Part shown: in pieces, positions 8,846 to 18,956 of the stretch
How positions within the stretch are numbered: the stretch's first letter is position 1
How the letters are laid out: each line of letters starts with the position of its first letter
From: an uncultured Bacteroidales bacterium
GTDB taxonomy: Bacteria > Bacteroidota > Bacteroidia > Bacteroidales > UBA932
Length of the DNA stretch: 64,000 bases
NCBI GenBank assembly: GCA_944323825.1
Contig: CALUTY010000011.1
Location: 51,705 to 115,704, forward strand
Reading direction: 5' to 3'
Position numbers and translations under genes: made by a program
Notes under the pieces: model-generated
What the model was told of the DNA's origin: nothing
The model's database searches: none
The model's input: only the letters and a program-made list of their open reading frames with translations

Positions 8846-10393
8846 TCATTCAATTATCCACTTGTCTATGTTCCTGGTGGCACTGCTGAAATTTACGCCT
8901 ATCTTATAGAGCTTCCGGCTATCCTTGACAAAAGGAAGGGCATATTGCCTGTCATTGATCTGCCGTATGGCATCTTCTGCAGAACCGTCAAGTTTGAATT
9001 CCATCACATATATATAATCTGCTGTCCGCAGCACCAGATCTATCCTGCCGTTTGAAGTATGATATTCCACCTCTGTATACAGTCCCGCCAGCCGGAACAC
9101 TATGAACAGGACATTCTGGCAGTGGAGTTCAATATCCTTTGCCATCTCATACGGACAATCTGCAAGGAAAGCCTGCAGCCGTCCCATGAACCCGTCTATA
9201 TTCCCGGCCTTTATGTCAGAAATGAATTCCCATATCGCAAATCCGCTTTCCGTTTCCCGGACAGGAGTATAGTAAGGCAGCAGAAAATCCATAAACCCTT
9301 CCTCCACCTCACGGTTAGGAAAGCCGAGCTCAAAAATCCGCGGCTCCGGGATATATCCCTTTATCGTCAGGTATCCGCTCTGGTAGATGACCGGGATAGG
9401 GTTGACAGAAGATGCATCAATGCTGTCCAGGACCTTTGATGTCGTCTTTTCGTGGGCCATCCTGTAAAGATCATACTTATGGCTCTTGAGGAGTTCTGCC
9501 AGATATGTCGGCGTACCGGTCTCGAACCAGTATCTGCCATACCTGCCGCTATAAAATGTATTCAGCAGACTGAACGGATTATATATGCCTGGACTGTCAG
9601 GGCAGAAATGATAGCCGTCATAATTCTCCTTCAATTGAAGGCAGGCCTCCTCATAGCTCTGACCGTTCCTTTCTGCCAGATCGCGTATGTCTTCTTCAAA
9701 ATTGTCTGTCAGTTCCTTTCCGCTGATGCCGCAGATGGACGAGTATTGTTCATCCATCGAAATGTCTATAAGATTATTAAGGTCGCTGAATACACTTATC
9801 TTGCCGAATTTGGTCACCCCTGTGAGCATGGCAAAACGGATATATCCGTCCATTGATTTAAGCACTCCGTAGAATGGTTTCAGGGTGTTCCGATATTCAT
9901 CCTGCAGCTTCCCGTTGTTGATGGACTGAAGAAGCGGTTTGTCGTATTCGTCCACAAGAATGACTGTCCTTATTCCTGTCTTCCGGCAGGCCCTTTTTAC
10001 CACTCCGGCAAAACGCAGAGGCAAAGTGACCTCTGCAGGATCACTTCCATAAAGACTTTCCCATTCAGCCAGATTACGGTTAAGAATGTCATACAGACTT
10101 CTTTCAGTATCAAATTTTTCTATGTTCAGGTCCAGATGAAGGACAGGATGCTTTGCCCATTCCTTTTCAAGCGTTCCGATTGCAAGTCCTTCAAACAAAT
10201 CTTTCCGGCCTTGGAAATATGCCTCCAATGTACTTATCAGCAGGCTTTTCCCGAATCTCCGTGGCCGGCTGAGGAAATAATAGCTTCCGGTCGTGACAAG
10301 CCTGTGGACGAGAGCGGTCTTGTCCACATAAAAATAGCCTTCCTTCCGGAGCTTCTCGAAATTCTGAATCCCTATCGGATATAATTTTCCCAT
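8846..10393 (-). CDS. AAA-ATPase-like / PD-(D/E)XK nuclease-like protein (PF09820 + PF08011 type)
   Basis: Large family common in Bacteroidales, often in many copies per genome; cellular role unknown. The 515-residue length is normal. Residues 1-200 form the ATPase-like part: YPIGIQNFEKLR start motif, Walker-A-like RRFGKSLL (about 43-50), Walker B ILVDEYDKPL. The C-terminus (about 420-515) has the nuclease-like pattern RIDLVL...YVMEFKLDG, giving the D...ExK core. It stands alone between two efflux loci and has its own -7 box. Members move horizontally and are often found as fragments; this copy looks intact. Confidence 0.88.
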   Translation of the reverse strand: MGKLYPIGIQNFEKLRKEGYFYVDKTALVHRLVTTGSYYFLSRPRRFGKSLLISTLEAYFQGRKDLFEGLAIGTLEKEWAKHPVLHLDLNIEKFDTERSLYDILNRNLAEWESLYGSDPAEVTLPLRFAGVVKRACRKTGIRTVILVDEYDKPLLQSINNGKLQDEYRNTLKPFYGVLKSMDGYIRFAMLTGVTKFGKISVFSDLNNLIDISMDEQYSSICGISGKELTDNFEEDIRDLAERNGQSYEEACLQLKENYDGYHFCPDSPGIYNPFSLLNTFYSGRYGRYWFETGTPTYLAELLKSHKYDLYRMAHEKTTSKVLDSIDASSVNPIPVIYQSGYLTIKGYIPEPRIFELGFPNREVEEGFMDFLLPYYTPVRETESGFAIWEFISDIKAGNIDGFMGRLQAFLADCPYEMAKDIELHCQNVLFIVFRLAGLYTEVEYHTSNGRIDLVLRTADYIYVMEFKLDGSAEDAIRQINDRQYALPFVKDSRKLYKIGVNFSSATRNIDKWIIE

Positions 10394-10422
10394 ATCATTA
10401 CCGGCAAATCCTTTCCATCCGT

Positions 10423-10430
10423 CAAAAATA
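10423..10430 (-). promoter_or_regulatory. -7 promoter box of the AAA-ATPase/nuclease gene
   Basis: TATTTTTG on the minus strand matches TAnnTTTG and lies 30 nt before the start codon. No matching -33 box is evident. Confidence 0.5.
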
Positions 10431-10482
10431 GCAATTTATTTGATTCTGTCCGCCGGTCGCCAGAGTTTATCAGGTATAAACA

Positions 10483-10908
10483 TCACGCCTTGTTGCGGCA
10501 GGAGGGGCAGGTGCCTTTGATGATGTAGTTGATGGAGCGGGTTTCAAAGCCTTCGGGGAGAGGGACGACGGGAACGGTGATATCCTTGAGGCAGAAGGTC
10601 TTGTGGCATTTTTCACAATAGAAGTGGGTGTGCATGTCGGAAAGTGTGCATTCGTCCTCGCCTTCGCAGACCTCATATTTGACAGAACCGGTGCCGTCGT
10701 CTATAGAATGGACGACATGGTGTTTTTCAAAGGCTTCCAATGATCTGAAAATGCTTGACTTGTCCACGGTGTCCAGGACGGTTTCAAGGTCGGAAAGGGA
10801 CATGGCCCTCGGGGAAGACATCAGTGCATCCAGCACGAGTATGCGGATGGAGGTGGCCCTCACCCCCTTCTTCTCCAGTCTTTCTATGCATTTCTGATTG
10901 TCCATCAT
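10483..10908 (-). CDS. Fur-family transcriptional regulator
   Basis: Metal- or peroxide-responsive DNA-binding repressor (Fur/Zur/PerR group). Winged-helix N-terminus (KGVRATSIRILVLDAL...; SIFRSLEAFE recognition region), hinge, then a dimer domain with the two structural zinc pairs CEKC (in HTHFYCEKCHKTF) and CPSC at the C-terminus. The frame is open to 10950, but homology begins at the tandem ATGs at 10908/10905, and the -7 box at 10978-10971 leaves a leader of about 55 nt for that start. Divergent from an RND efflux operon with near-overlapping promoters, so it may control it; the metal it senses cannot be assigned. Confidence 0.88.
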   Translation of the reverse strand: MMDNQKCIERLEKKGVRATSIRILVLDALMSSPRAMSLSDLETVLDTVDKSSIFRSLEAFEKHHVVHSIDDGTGSVKYEVCEGEDECTLSDMHTHFYCEKCHKTFCLKDITVPVVPLPEGFETRSINYIIKGTCPSCRNKA

Positions 10909-10970
10909 CCGTTTTTTCAAAATTTCCCGGCATTTTCCGCCCGCCGGCATTCAAAATCCGCCATTATCAG

Positions 10971-10978
10971 CAAAGGTA
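10971..10978 (-). promoter_or_regulatory. -7 promoter box of the Fur-family gene
   Basis: TACCTTTG on the minus strand fits TAnnTTTG. It is separated by only 13 bp from the oppositely directed box at 10992-10999, so the two promoters must compete or share an operator. Confidence 0.55.
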
Positions 10979-10991
10979 GTGAAATTTCATA

Positions 10992-10999
10992 TATCTTTG
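10992..10999 (+). promoter_or_regulatory. -7 promoter box of the multidrug RND operon
   Basis: TATCTTTG, exact TAnnTTTG match, followed at about 7 nt by the expected transcription start. The adaptor start codon lies 85-95 nt downstream (or 40 nt if the upstream ATG at 11044 is used). Confidence 0.6.
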
Positions 11000-11091
11000 C
11001 AGGTTGGTCAGGTATTTGGCGCATGGAGCAATGAGATTGCGGAATGAGGGCATATATTTTGCTATTGCGCGAAGCCGGTAAAAGATTTTTT

Positions 11092-12315
11092 ATGAAAGGG
11101 AAGCAGTTTCTCAAGAACACGTACAGCAGCCTTGACAAAGGATCCCAGTATGTGGTGGTGAAAATCAAGAAATTGAATTGGAAACAATGGGCGGCCATCG
11201 GCGTGGTGCTGGCGGCGGTCATTGTGCTGATTGTATGGCTCACACGGCCTGAGCCGGTGGAAGAAGTGGTGCCGGTGGTCAGCACGGAAACGGTGACCAC
11301 GGAGGATGTGGAGATTTACGGGGAATACCCGGGAAGCGTAAGGGCTCAGCAGTTCGTGGAAGTACGGGCAAGAGTGGAAGGATACCTTGAAAAGATGCTT
11401 TTCGAGGAAGGTACATATGTGAAAAAGGACCAGGTGCTCTTCATCATAGACCCGCGCCAATACAAGGCGACGGTGGACAGGGCCAAGGCTGTGCTGGCAA
11501 GGAACAAGGCGCTGGAGCTCAAGGCGGAAAGGGACCTTGAAAGAATCCGTCCGCTGTATGACCAGAAGGCTGCCAGCCAGCTCGACCTGGACAATGCGAT
11601 AGCTTCATACGAGAGCGCGAAGGCAGAGGTGCAGATGAGCGAGGCGGACCTGAGGCAGGATGAACTGGCACTGGGCTACACGACAGTGCGTTCCCCTATC
11701 AGCGGCTACATCAGCGAAAGGCATGTGGACATAGGTACGCTCGTGGGACCGGGCGGACAGTCGCTCCTGGCCAACATCGTGAAAAGCGACACGGTGCTGG
11801 TGGAATTCAAGATGACAGACCTGGACTATCAGAAAAGCAAGGCCCGCAATGTGAACATCGGACAGAAGGACTCGCTGAGAAAATGGGACCCGTATGTGAC
11901 GATAACCCTTGCCGACAAGTCTGTCTACAAATACAGGGGGCTTGTGGACTTCGCTGACCCGCAGGTGGACTCGAAGTCCGGGACATTCTCGGTGCGTGCA
12001 GAACTGCCGAACCCTGACAGGGAGCTGCTTCCGGGACAGTTCACCAATGTGACCCTCCTGCTCGACGTGCGTGAAAATGCGGTGGTGGTGCCGACAAAGG
12101 CTGTCGAAATCGAAAAGGACGGCTCATATATTTTCGTGCTGCGCAATGACAACATCGTTGAAAGGCGCTTCATTGAACTCGGACCGGAAACAGGCAACAA
12201 GGTGGTGGTCGAAAGGGGACTTCTCCCGGGAGAGCAGATAGTGGTGGAAGGCTTCCACAAGCTTTCGCACGGGATGAAGGCGAGAAGGGCGGACCAGCCT
12301 GGACGGACAGAATGA
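11092..12315 (+). CDS. Periplasmic adaptor of RND multidrug efflux system (AcrA/MexE-like)
   Basis: Membrane-fusion protein of a HAE1-type efflux system. One N-terminal membrane anchor (WAAIGVVLAAVIVLIVWL) follows a short basic cytoplasmic tail; there is no lipobox. Then the lipoyl halves (RARVEGYLEKMLFEEGTYV; TTVRSPISGYISERHVDIG) around a helical hairpin with AxxAxxR-type repeats, and the beta-barrel and membrane-proximal domains to residue ~400. The ATG at 11092 (MKGKQFLKN) is preferred over 11044 because the extra 16 residues are unlike the family, but 11044 gives the shorter leader and is not excluded. It is 36 nt upstream of the pump gene, clearly one operon. Confidence 0.88.
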   Translation: MKGKQFLKNTYSSLDKGSQYVVVKIKKLNWKQWAAIGVVLAAVIVLIVWLTRPEPVEEVVPVVSTETVTTEDVEIYGEYPGSVRAQQFVEVRARVEGYLEKMLFEEGTYVKKDQVLFIIDPRQYKATVDRAKAVLARNKALELKAERDLERIRPLYDQKAASQLDLDNAIASYESAKAEVQMSEADLRQDELALGYTTVRSPISGYISERHVDIGTLVGPGGQSLLANIVKSDTVLVEFKMTDLDYQKSKARNVNIGQKDSLRKWDPYVTITLADKSVYKYRGLVDFADPQVDSKSGTFSVRAELPNPDRELLPGQFTNVTLLLDVRENAVVVPTKAVEIEKDGSYIFVLRNDNIVERRFIELGPETGNKVVVERGLLPGEQIVVEGFHKLSHGMKARRADQPGRTE

Positions 12316-12351
12316 CAGTTTCTCAATGTCAAGCAAAATTATCTTCAAAAC

Positions 12352-15300
12352 ATGAAATCTGATTTCTTCATAGACAGGCCGGTCTTTTCGATTGTCATCT
12401 CGATAATAATCGTACTTGTCGGCCTCATAGGACTGGTGATGCTGCCTGTGGACCAATATCCGCAGATAGTGCCTCCTGTAGTGAAAATATCGGCATCGTA
12501 CCCGGGAGCAAGCGCCCAGACGGTGGCGCAGGCGGTCGCCACTCCTATCGAACAGGAGCTGAACGGTACGCCTGGAATGCTCTACATGGAATCCAGCAAC
12601 ACCAATTCGGGAAGCTTTTCTGCGACCCTGACCTTCGACATATCAAGCGACCCTGACCTTGCTGCCGTGGAGGTGCAGAACAGGGTAAAGCTGGCAGAAT
12701 CCAGGCTTCCGGCGGAAGTGGTGCAGAACGGAATATCCGTCGAGAAGGAAGCCGCAAGCCGCCTGATGACGATAACGGTGCTTTCGGATGACCCCAAGTT
12801 CGATGAAATATATCTGAGCAACTATACGACCCTCAATGTACTGGACATGCTCCGCCGTGTCCCGGGAGTGGGCCGTGTGTCGAATGTGGGCAGCCGCTAT
12901 TACGGAATGCAGCTGTGGGTGCAGCCGGACAAGCTGGCAAGCCTGGGGCTTACCGTGGACGACCTCACAAAGGCCATCAGAGACCAGAACAGGGAATCGG
13001 CGGCCGGAGTCCTGGGACAGCAGCCTATCAGCGGTGTGGATGTGACCACGCCTATAACCGCCACCGGAAGGCTTTCTTCAGTGAGCCAGTTTGAGAACAT
13101 AGTGGTCAGGACAGGCAGCGACGGCTCTATAATAAGGATAAAGGATGTCGCCAGGGTGTCACTGGAGGCACAATCATACAACACGGAGAGCGGAATCAAC
13201 GGAGGGAATGCAGCCGTCATGTATGTCTATACCCTTCCCGGGGCCAATGCCATGAAAGTGGCTGAAGAAGTCAAGGCCACAATGGAAGAAATCAGCAAGA
13301 ACTTCCCGGACGGGATCACGTATGACATTCCGTTCGATATGACCACCTACATCTCCGAGTCGATACACCATGTGTACAAGACACTCTTCGAGGCCCTGTT
13401 CCTGGTGATTCTGGTGGTGTTCCTCTCCCTGCAGAGCTGGAGGGCGACCATCATCCCTGCCATAGCGGTGCCTATCTCCCTTGTGGGAACATTCGGCGTG
13501 ATGCTTGCATTCGGATTCTCCCTCAACATGATGACCCTGCTGGGCCTCATCCTCGCCATCGGTATTGTGGTGGACGATGCCATAGTGGTGGTGGAAAATG
13601 TGGACCGCATCATGGCGGAAGAGCATCTGCCGCCATATGAAGCCACGAAAAAGGCGATGAGCGGCATCGGAAGCGCCCTGATAGCCATGTCACTCGTGCT
13701 CTGTGCCGTGTTCGTCCCTGTCAGCTTCCTTTCGGGCATCACAGGCCAGCTGTTCAGACAGTTCACCATCACCATCGCCGTTTCCGTGATAATATCCACC
13801 ATAGTGGCCCTGACCCTCAGTCCGGTAATGTGCTCCAGGCTTCTCAAGCCCCATGACGCCAACGCAAGGCAGAATTTCCTGTTCAGAAAGATCAACCAAG
13901 GTTTCAGCACAGGCAATTCATTCTATGAAAAGGTAATACATGCAAGTCTCAGGCATTCTCCGAGAATGTTTGCCCTGTTCGGAATAACGGTGATATGCAT
14001 CTGGGCTATGGGGCAGCTCGTGCCGAAGAGCTTCATGCCGCAGGAAGACCAGGGATATTTCACCGTAGAGCTTGAGCTTCCGGTCAACGCCACCCTTGAA
14101 AGGACACGGGAAGTGACAGAAAGGGCAATGGACTTCCTGCTGAGGCAGCATGACATAGAATATGTGCTGAATGTCACCGGTTCCAGCCCGCGTATCGGGA
14201 CAAGCCAGGCCAACAGTACCCTGACCGTCATAATGAAGCCATGGGAAGAAAGGGAGGAAAGGGACATAAACAAGATAATGCAGAAGGTCAGGGACACACT
14301 TTCCGTCTACCCTGAGAGCAAGGTGTACCTGAGCAGTCCGGCCGTGATTCCTGGACTGGGAAGCTCCGGAGGATTCTCGATGGTGCTGGAAGCCAGAGGA
14401 GACGCCACTTATGACGACCTCCAGGAGGCCGCAGACACCCTTCTGTACTATGCTTCGCAGAGAAAGGAGCTCACCGGTCTCGCATCCGGAATGCAGAAGA
14501 ATATCCCTCAGCTGTACTTCGATGCAGACAGGGACAAGATACAGCTTCTCGGAGTCCCGCTTGCGGATGTGTTCTCCACCCTGAAGGCCTTCACAGGCTC
14601 CATCTATGTGAATGACTTCAACATGTACAACCGTGTGTACCGCGTATACATCCAGGCCGACGAGCCTTACAGGGCACACAAGGACAACCTGAACCTCTTC
14701 TTCGTCAAGAGTGACAGCGGCACGATGATACCGGTGACCGCCCTCGGCAACACCGAATACACGACGGGGCCGGGAACCATAAAGAGATTCAACATGTACT
14801 ATGCCGCCACCATCACGGGAGAGGCGGCTCAGGGAGTAAGCTCCGGTCAGGCGATGGACATCCTCGAAGAGATTGCAGACAAGCATCTCCCGTCCAACAT
14901 CGACATCGAATGGAGTGGACTTTCATATCAGGAAAAGAAAGAAGGAGGACAGACAGGCCTTGTGCTCGGGCTTGCCCTGCTTTTCGTATTCCTCGTGCTT
15001 GCCGCGCAGTATGAGAGCTGGTCCGTGCCGATAGCGGTCATCCTCTCCCTGCCGATAGCCATTGCCGGGGCATACCTCGGCATCTGGATAGTAGGGCTCG
15101 AAAGCAACATCTATTTCCAGATCGGCCTGGTCATGCTGGTAGGTCTAGTGGCAAAGAACGCCATACTTATAGTGGAATTCGCAAAAGAAGAAGTTGAAAA
15201 AGGCAGGACCATCGAAGAGGCCGCCGTCACAGCCGCCCATCTGAGGTTCAGGCCAATAGTCATGACCTCCCTGGCATTCATCCTCGGCATGCTGCCGCTG

Positions 15301-16842
15301 GTGTTCGCCACAGGTCCCGGCTCGGCCAGCAGGCAGAACATCGGTACCGGAGTGTTCTTCGGAATGATAGTGGCAATAACCGTCGGCATAACTTTCGTGC
15401 CGTTCTTCTTCGTATGGATTTATAAACTCAAGCATAAGATGTCCAAAAAAGGAAAGGCCACAGGCACAGGAGCAGCAGCCATAGCAGCCTTCATCATGTG
15501 CGGAAGCATGATTTCATCCTGCTCCCCTGCCAAGCATTGTGCAGAACCGGAACTCAATCTTCCGGAGCAGTATGTGGCATCCGATCCTGCCACGGACTCC
15601 CTCACCCTGGCGGATGTGAAATGGTGGGAACTCTACACCGACACGACGCTCCAGGGGCTGATACGGCAGGCGCTTGAATACAACAAGGACATGCTGATTG
15701 CCGCCGAAAGGATCCGTGAGCTCGAATACCGGTACAGAATACAGAGGGCAGACCTGTGGCCGTCAATATCGGCAAGGGCATACGCCAACAACGAATACAA
15801 CAATTACGGCGGAGATGCAGCCGAGCCGAATGACCCTGAACTCGGCCCGAAACTCTCCCTGAGATGGGAAATCGACCTGTGGGGTCACCTCAGATGGGCA
15901 AGCAAGGAAAAGGCAGCGGAATACCTCGCCAGCATCGAAGCCCAGAGGGCCCTCCAGATGACCCTTGTTGCAAATGTGGCACGGGCATATTTCGAACTGC
16001 TGTCCCTTGACAACGAGCTGGAAATCGTCAAGAAGACCCTCGTGACCAGGGAAGAGGGGGTGAAGCAGGCAAAACTGAGGTCAGACGGAGGACTGACTTC
16101 CGAGATCCCGCATCAGCAGGCCCTTGTGGAATACGCCACCACAGCCTCCCTTGTGCCAGACCTTGAAAGGCAGGTGGCAATCAAGGAAAGCGAACTTGCA
16201 TTTCTCACAGGCTCATATCCACAGGAAATGGGAAGAAACCGGCAGGTTCTTGAACTCTCATACAGGAGCGAACTTCCGACAGGCATCCCTTCCCAGCTGC
16301 TCGAAAGGCGTCCGGACCTCATGGAATCCCGCCAGAGGCTGATGGCGGCCCAGGCGGCCGTCGGAGTGGCCCAGGCAGAAAGGTTCCCTACCTTCACCAT
16401 CGACCTGACAGGCGGACTTGAAAGCAACTCGTTCCTCGATGTGCTGAAGTCCCCGTTCTATTTTGCCGCTGCAAGCTTTGCTTCCCCGATCTTCGAGTTC
16501 GGAAAACGCAAATCAGCCTTCAAGGCAGCGATAGCAGAATACAACCAGACACGTCTGGAATATGAAAAGGATGTGATGCAGGCCTTCAAGGAGGTCTACG
16601 ACGCCGTCATAACCTTCAATTCCGCCAAGGAGAACACCAACCTCAAGTTCGACCTTCAGGAAGCCTCACGCAAATATGTATCCCTCGCCAGCTCCCAGTA
16701 CATCAACGGTGTCATCAACTATCTTGATGTGCTGGATGCCCAGCGCCGTTATTTCGATGCCCAGGTCGAACTGAGCAATGCCATCTCCAACGAATACATT
16801 GCCCTGATAGAACTGTACAAGGCCCTCGGAGGAGGGTGGTAG
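12352..16842 (+). CDS. RND multidrug pump fused in frame to NodT-type outer-membrane lipoprotein (AcrB-TolC-like fusion)
   Basis: Residues 1-1030 are a complete HAE1 RND permease: TM1 in MKSDFFIDRPVFSIVISII, TM4 with ILAIGIVVDDAIVVVENV, second half from about 540, last TM ending at VPFFFVWIYKLKHK. The frame continues without a stop into residues 1030-1496, a NodT/OprM-like outer-membrane factor (KWWELYTDTTLQGLIRQAL; two TolC-type halves). At the junction M1030 begins a signal-like segment, basic then hydrophobic, ending in lipobox ISSC at Cys1057 followed by Ser. The permease C-terminus is cytoplasmic, so this segment could act as an internal signal and allow lipoprotein signal peptidase to separate the two parts; alternatively translation restarts at the internal ATG (15439). 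Both parts look intact. A sequencing error removing a stop is possible but there is no sign of one. Confidence 0.88.
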   Translation: MKSDFFIDRPVFSIVISIIIVLVGLIGLVMLPVDQYPQIVPPVVKISASYPGASAQTVAQAVATPIEQELNGTPGMLYMESSNTNSGSFSATLTFDISSDPDLAAVEVQNRVKLAESRLPAEVVQNGISVEKEAASRLMTITVLSDDPKFDEIYLSNYTTLNVLDMLRRVPGVGRVSNVGSRYYGMQLWVQPDKLASLGLTVDDLTKAIRDQNRESAAGVLGQQPISGVDVTTPITATGRLSSVSQFENIVVRTGSDGSIIRIKDVARVSLEAQSYNTESGINGGNAAVMYVYTLPGANAMKVAEEVKATMEEISKNFPDGITYDIPFDMTTYISESIHHVYKTLFEALFLVILVVFLSLQSWRATIIPAIAVPISLVGTFGVMLAFGFSLNMMTLLGLILAIGIVVDDAIVVVENVDRIMAEEHLPPYEATKKAMSGIGSALIAMSLVLCAVFVPVSFLSGITGQLFRQFTITIAVSVIISTIVALTLSPVMCSRLLKPHDANARQNFLFRKINQGFSTGNSFYEKVIHASLRHSPRMFALFGITVICIWAMGQLVPKSFMPQEDQGYFTVELELPVNATLERTREVTERAMDFLLRQHDIEYVLNVTGSSPRIGTSQANSTLTVIMKPWEEREERDINKIMQKVRDTLSVYPESKVYLSSPAVIPGLGSSGGFSMVLEARGDATYDDLQEAADTLLYYASQRKELTGLASGMQKNIPQLYFDADRDKIQLLGVPLADVFSTLKAFTGSIYVNDFNMYNRVYRVYIQADEPYRAHKDNLNLFFVKSDSGTMIPVTALGNTEYTTGPGTIKRFNMYYAATITGEAAQGVSSGQAMDILEEIADKHLPSNIDIEWSGLSYQEKKEGGQTGLVLGLALLFVFLVLAAQYESWSVPIAVILSLPIAIAGAYLGIWIVGLESNIYFQIGLVMLVGLVAKNAILIVEFAKEEVEKGRTIEEAAVTAAHLRFRPIVMTSLAFILGMLPLVFATGPGSASRQNIGTGVFFGMIVAITVGITFVPFFFVWIYKLKHKMSKKGKATGTGAAAIAAFIMCGSMISSCSPAKHCAEPELNLPEQYVASDPATDSLTLADVKWWELYTDTTLQGLIRQALEYNKDMLIAAERIRELEYRYRIQRADLWPSISARAYANNEYNNYGGDAAEPNDPELGPKLSLRWEIDLWGHLRWASKEKAAEYLASIEAQRALQMTLVANVARAYFELLSLDNELEIVKKTLVTREEGVKQAKLRSDGGLTSEIPHQQALVEYATTASLVPDLERQVAIKESELAFLTGSYPQEMGRNRQVLELSYRSELPTGIPSQLLERRPDLMESRQRLMAAQAAVGVAQAERFPTFTIDLTGGLESNSFLDVLKSPFYFAAASFASPIFEFGKRKSAFKAAIAEYNQTRLEYEKDVMQAFKEVYDAVITFNSAKENTNLKFDLQEASRKYVSLASSQYINGVINYLDVLDAQRRYFDAQVELSNAISNEYIALIELYKALGGGW

Positions 16843-16941
16843 GACAGATGTCCGAAAGGAAAAGAGCACAGACCTTGCCGGATATTTCATATCCCATTGT
16901 CTGTCAAAGGAAGAAACATCAATATTATCATAAAGCAAAAG

Positions 16942-16984
16942 AAAACTCCGGATTCTGAAATTTTATCAGAATCCGGAGTTTTTC
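16942..16984. terminator. Bidirectional rho-independent terminator
   Basis: A 17-bp perfect stem (16942-16958 with 16966-16982), 7-nt loop, flanked by A-run and T-run, between the convergent RND fusion gene and aspS. It should stop transcription from both sides. Confidence 0.92.
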
Positions 16985-17040
16985 AATAACATTTTTATTA
17001 AACAACCTTATTTACTGAGATTTCATCAAGAAATAAGGAA

Positions 17041-18822
17041 TTAATCCTGCTCCCCTGTCTTTTCAGCCGTGGACACAAGGCAAAGCTCGTCCATCTGTAC
17101 CTGGTCAATGTATGACGGGGAATCTATCATCACATCGCGGCCCTGGTTGTTCTTAGGGAAGGCGATGAAGTCGCGGATGGTCTCCTGTCCTCCGAACAAG
17201 GCGCACATACGGTCAAAGCCGAAAGCCAGTCCTCCGTGAGGAGGTGCACCGAACTTGAAGGCGTTGATGATGAAGCCGAACTTGTACTGGGCATCCTCAT
17301 CTGAAAAGCCGAGCACCTCGAACATCCTCTGCTGCACCTTGGCATCATGAATCCTTATGGAACCGCCTCCAAGCTCCGTCCCGTTCAGCACGAAGTCGTA
17401 TGCATTAGCACATACCTTCTCCAGATCCTCTTTCCTGTCACTGTAGAACAGATCCAGATGTTCCGGCTTCGGAGCGGTGAACGGATGGTGCATTGCATAG
17501 AACCTGTTGGTCTCGTCATCCCATTCAAGAAGAGGAAAATCCACCACCCAGAGAGGGGCGAACACATGCGGGTCACGCAGTCCGAGCCTGTTGCCCATCT
17601 CGATGCGGAGCACTCCGAGCATGGTCTGTGTCTTGCGTTTCGGACCGCAGAGGACGAGCACCATGTCACCTGGCTTTGCACCGGTCTTTTCAGCGACAGC
17701 CTTCAGCTCTTCCGGAGTATAGAACTTGTCCACTGAAGACTTGATGCTGCCGTCTGCGTTATACTTGATATAGACAAGACCCTTGGCTCCTACCTGAGGC
17801 CTCTTGACCCACTCGGTCAGCTCGTCTGTCTGCTTTCTCGTATAGTCGGCAATGCCCTCAACTGCAATTGCGCCCACATATTCGACAGAATCGAACACAG
17901 AAAACCCGTGTCCCTGCACATCCGCCGTAATCTCATGGATTGTCATCCCGTATCTGATGTCCGGCTTGTCGGAACCGTACCTGTCCATGGCATCGAACCA
18001 GCTCATGCGCGGAATCGGATTTGCAATCTCCACATCCAAAACATTCTTGAAAAGCGTGCGCATCATGCCTTCGAATGTGTCAAGGACATCATCCCTTTCC
18101 ACAAATGACATCTCACAGTCTATCTGTGTGAACTCCGGCTGCCGGTCAGCCCTCAGGTCCTCGTCACGGAAGCAGCGCACAATCTGGAAATACCTGTCAT
18201 ACCCGGCCACCATGAGCAGCTGCTTGAAAGTCTGCGGCGACTGTGGAAGCGCATAGAACTGTCCCGGATTCATCCTTGAAGGCACCACGAAATCCCTTGC
18301 CCCTTCCGGAGTCGACTTGATCAGATAAGGCGTCTCTATCTCCATGAATCCCTGCCCGTCCAGATAGTTACGCACCTCATGCGCAAGCCTGTGGCGCAGT
18401 TCCAGAGCCTTTTTCAGCGGATTCCTGCGGAGATCCAGATATCTGTATCGCGCACGCAGCTCCTCACCTCCGTCACTCACATCTTCGATGGTGAAAGGCG
18501 GCGTCTGGGCCTTGTTGAGCACATTTATTCCCGTAAGCCTTATCTCGATGTCGCCCGTAGGCATCTTTGCGTTCTTGCTCTGACGCTCGATGACCTCACC
18601 TGTAGCCTGGATGACATACTCCCTTCCGAGAGAGTTTGCCGCAGCCGCCAGCTCCTCTGCGGCAGTGCCGTCCAAAGCCAGCTGCGTGATGCCGTACCTG
18701 TCCCTCAGGTCAATGAATGTCATTCCGCCGAGCTTCCTCGTCCTCTGCACCCATCCGGCCAGAGTCACTGTCTTCCCGACATCAGAAATGCGGAGTTCCC
18801 CGCAAGTATGTGTCCTGTACAT
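17041..18822 (-). CDS. aspS: Aspartyl-tRNA synthetase
   Basis: Charges tRNA-Asp in the cytoplasm. At 593 residues it has normal bacterial length: N-terminal OB-fold anticodon-binding domain ([15 protein letters not shown]), class II catalytic core with motif 1 region, motif 2 around [18 protein letters not shown], the bacterial GAD insertion domain (about 290-400), and motif 3 [26 protein letters not shown] at the start matches the family N-terminus, fixing the ATG at 18822. A -7 box TAATTTTG lies 40 bp upstream, and the strong terminator at 16942-16984 is downstream. Confidence 0.97.
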   Translation of the reverse strand: MYRTHTCGELRISDVGKTVTLAGWVQRTRKLGGMTFIDLRDRYGITQLALDGTAAEELAAAANSLGREYVIQATGEVIERQSKNAKMPTGDIEIRLTGINVLNKAQTPPFTIEDVSDGGEELRARYRYLDLRRNPLKKALELRHRLAHEVRNYLDGQGFMEIETPYLIKSTPEGARDFVVPSRMNPGQFYALPQSPQTFKQLLMVAGYDRYFQIVRCFRDEDLRADRQPEFTQIDCEMSFVERDDVLDTFEGMMRTLFKNVLDVEIANPIPRMSWFDAMDRYGSDKPDIRYGMTIHEITADVQGHGFSVFDSVEYVGAIAVEGIADYTRKQTDELTEWVKRPQVGAKGLVYIKYNADGSIKSSVDKFYTPEELKAVAEKTGAKPGDMVLVLCGPKRKTQTMLGVLRIEMGNRLGLRDPHVFAPLWVVDFPLLEWDDETNRFYAMHHPFTAPKPEHLDLFYSDRKEDLEKVCANAYDFVLNGTELGGGSIRIHDAKVQQRMFEVLGFSDEDAQYKFGFIINAFKFGAPPHGGLAFGFDRMCALFGGQETIRDFIAFPKNNQGRDVMIDSPSYIDQVQMDELCLVSTAEKTGEQD

Positions 18823-18861
18823 AACCGTATGATTTTATATTCCTTTCCACATTAAATCCTG

Positions 18862-18869
18862 CAAAATTA
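18862..18869 (-). promoter_or_regulatory. -7 promoter box of aspS
   Basis: TAATTTTG on the minus strand fits TAnnTTTG; leader about 35 nt. No -33 box at the standard distance. Confidence 0.5.
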
Positions 18870-18956
18870 ATAAATATAATCATTCATGACATCCGCAACC
18901 CCACAAATGACATCCAAAAAATTCTCCACCTCCCGGACAATTATATAAAAAAAGAA

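Noticed and set aside
10431..10446. A 16-base sequence (AGCAATTTATTTGATT) shared with 54468-54483
   Set aside because: AT-rich and in opposite orientation relative to the ATPase-type genes nearby; about one such match is expected by chance in 64 kb, so no shared element is claimed.
13918..14886. 322-codon minus-strand frame
   Set aside because: Antisense shadow of the RND permease; no domain or promoter.
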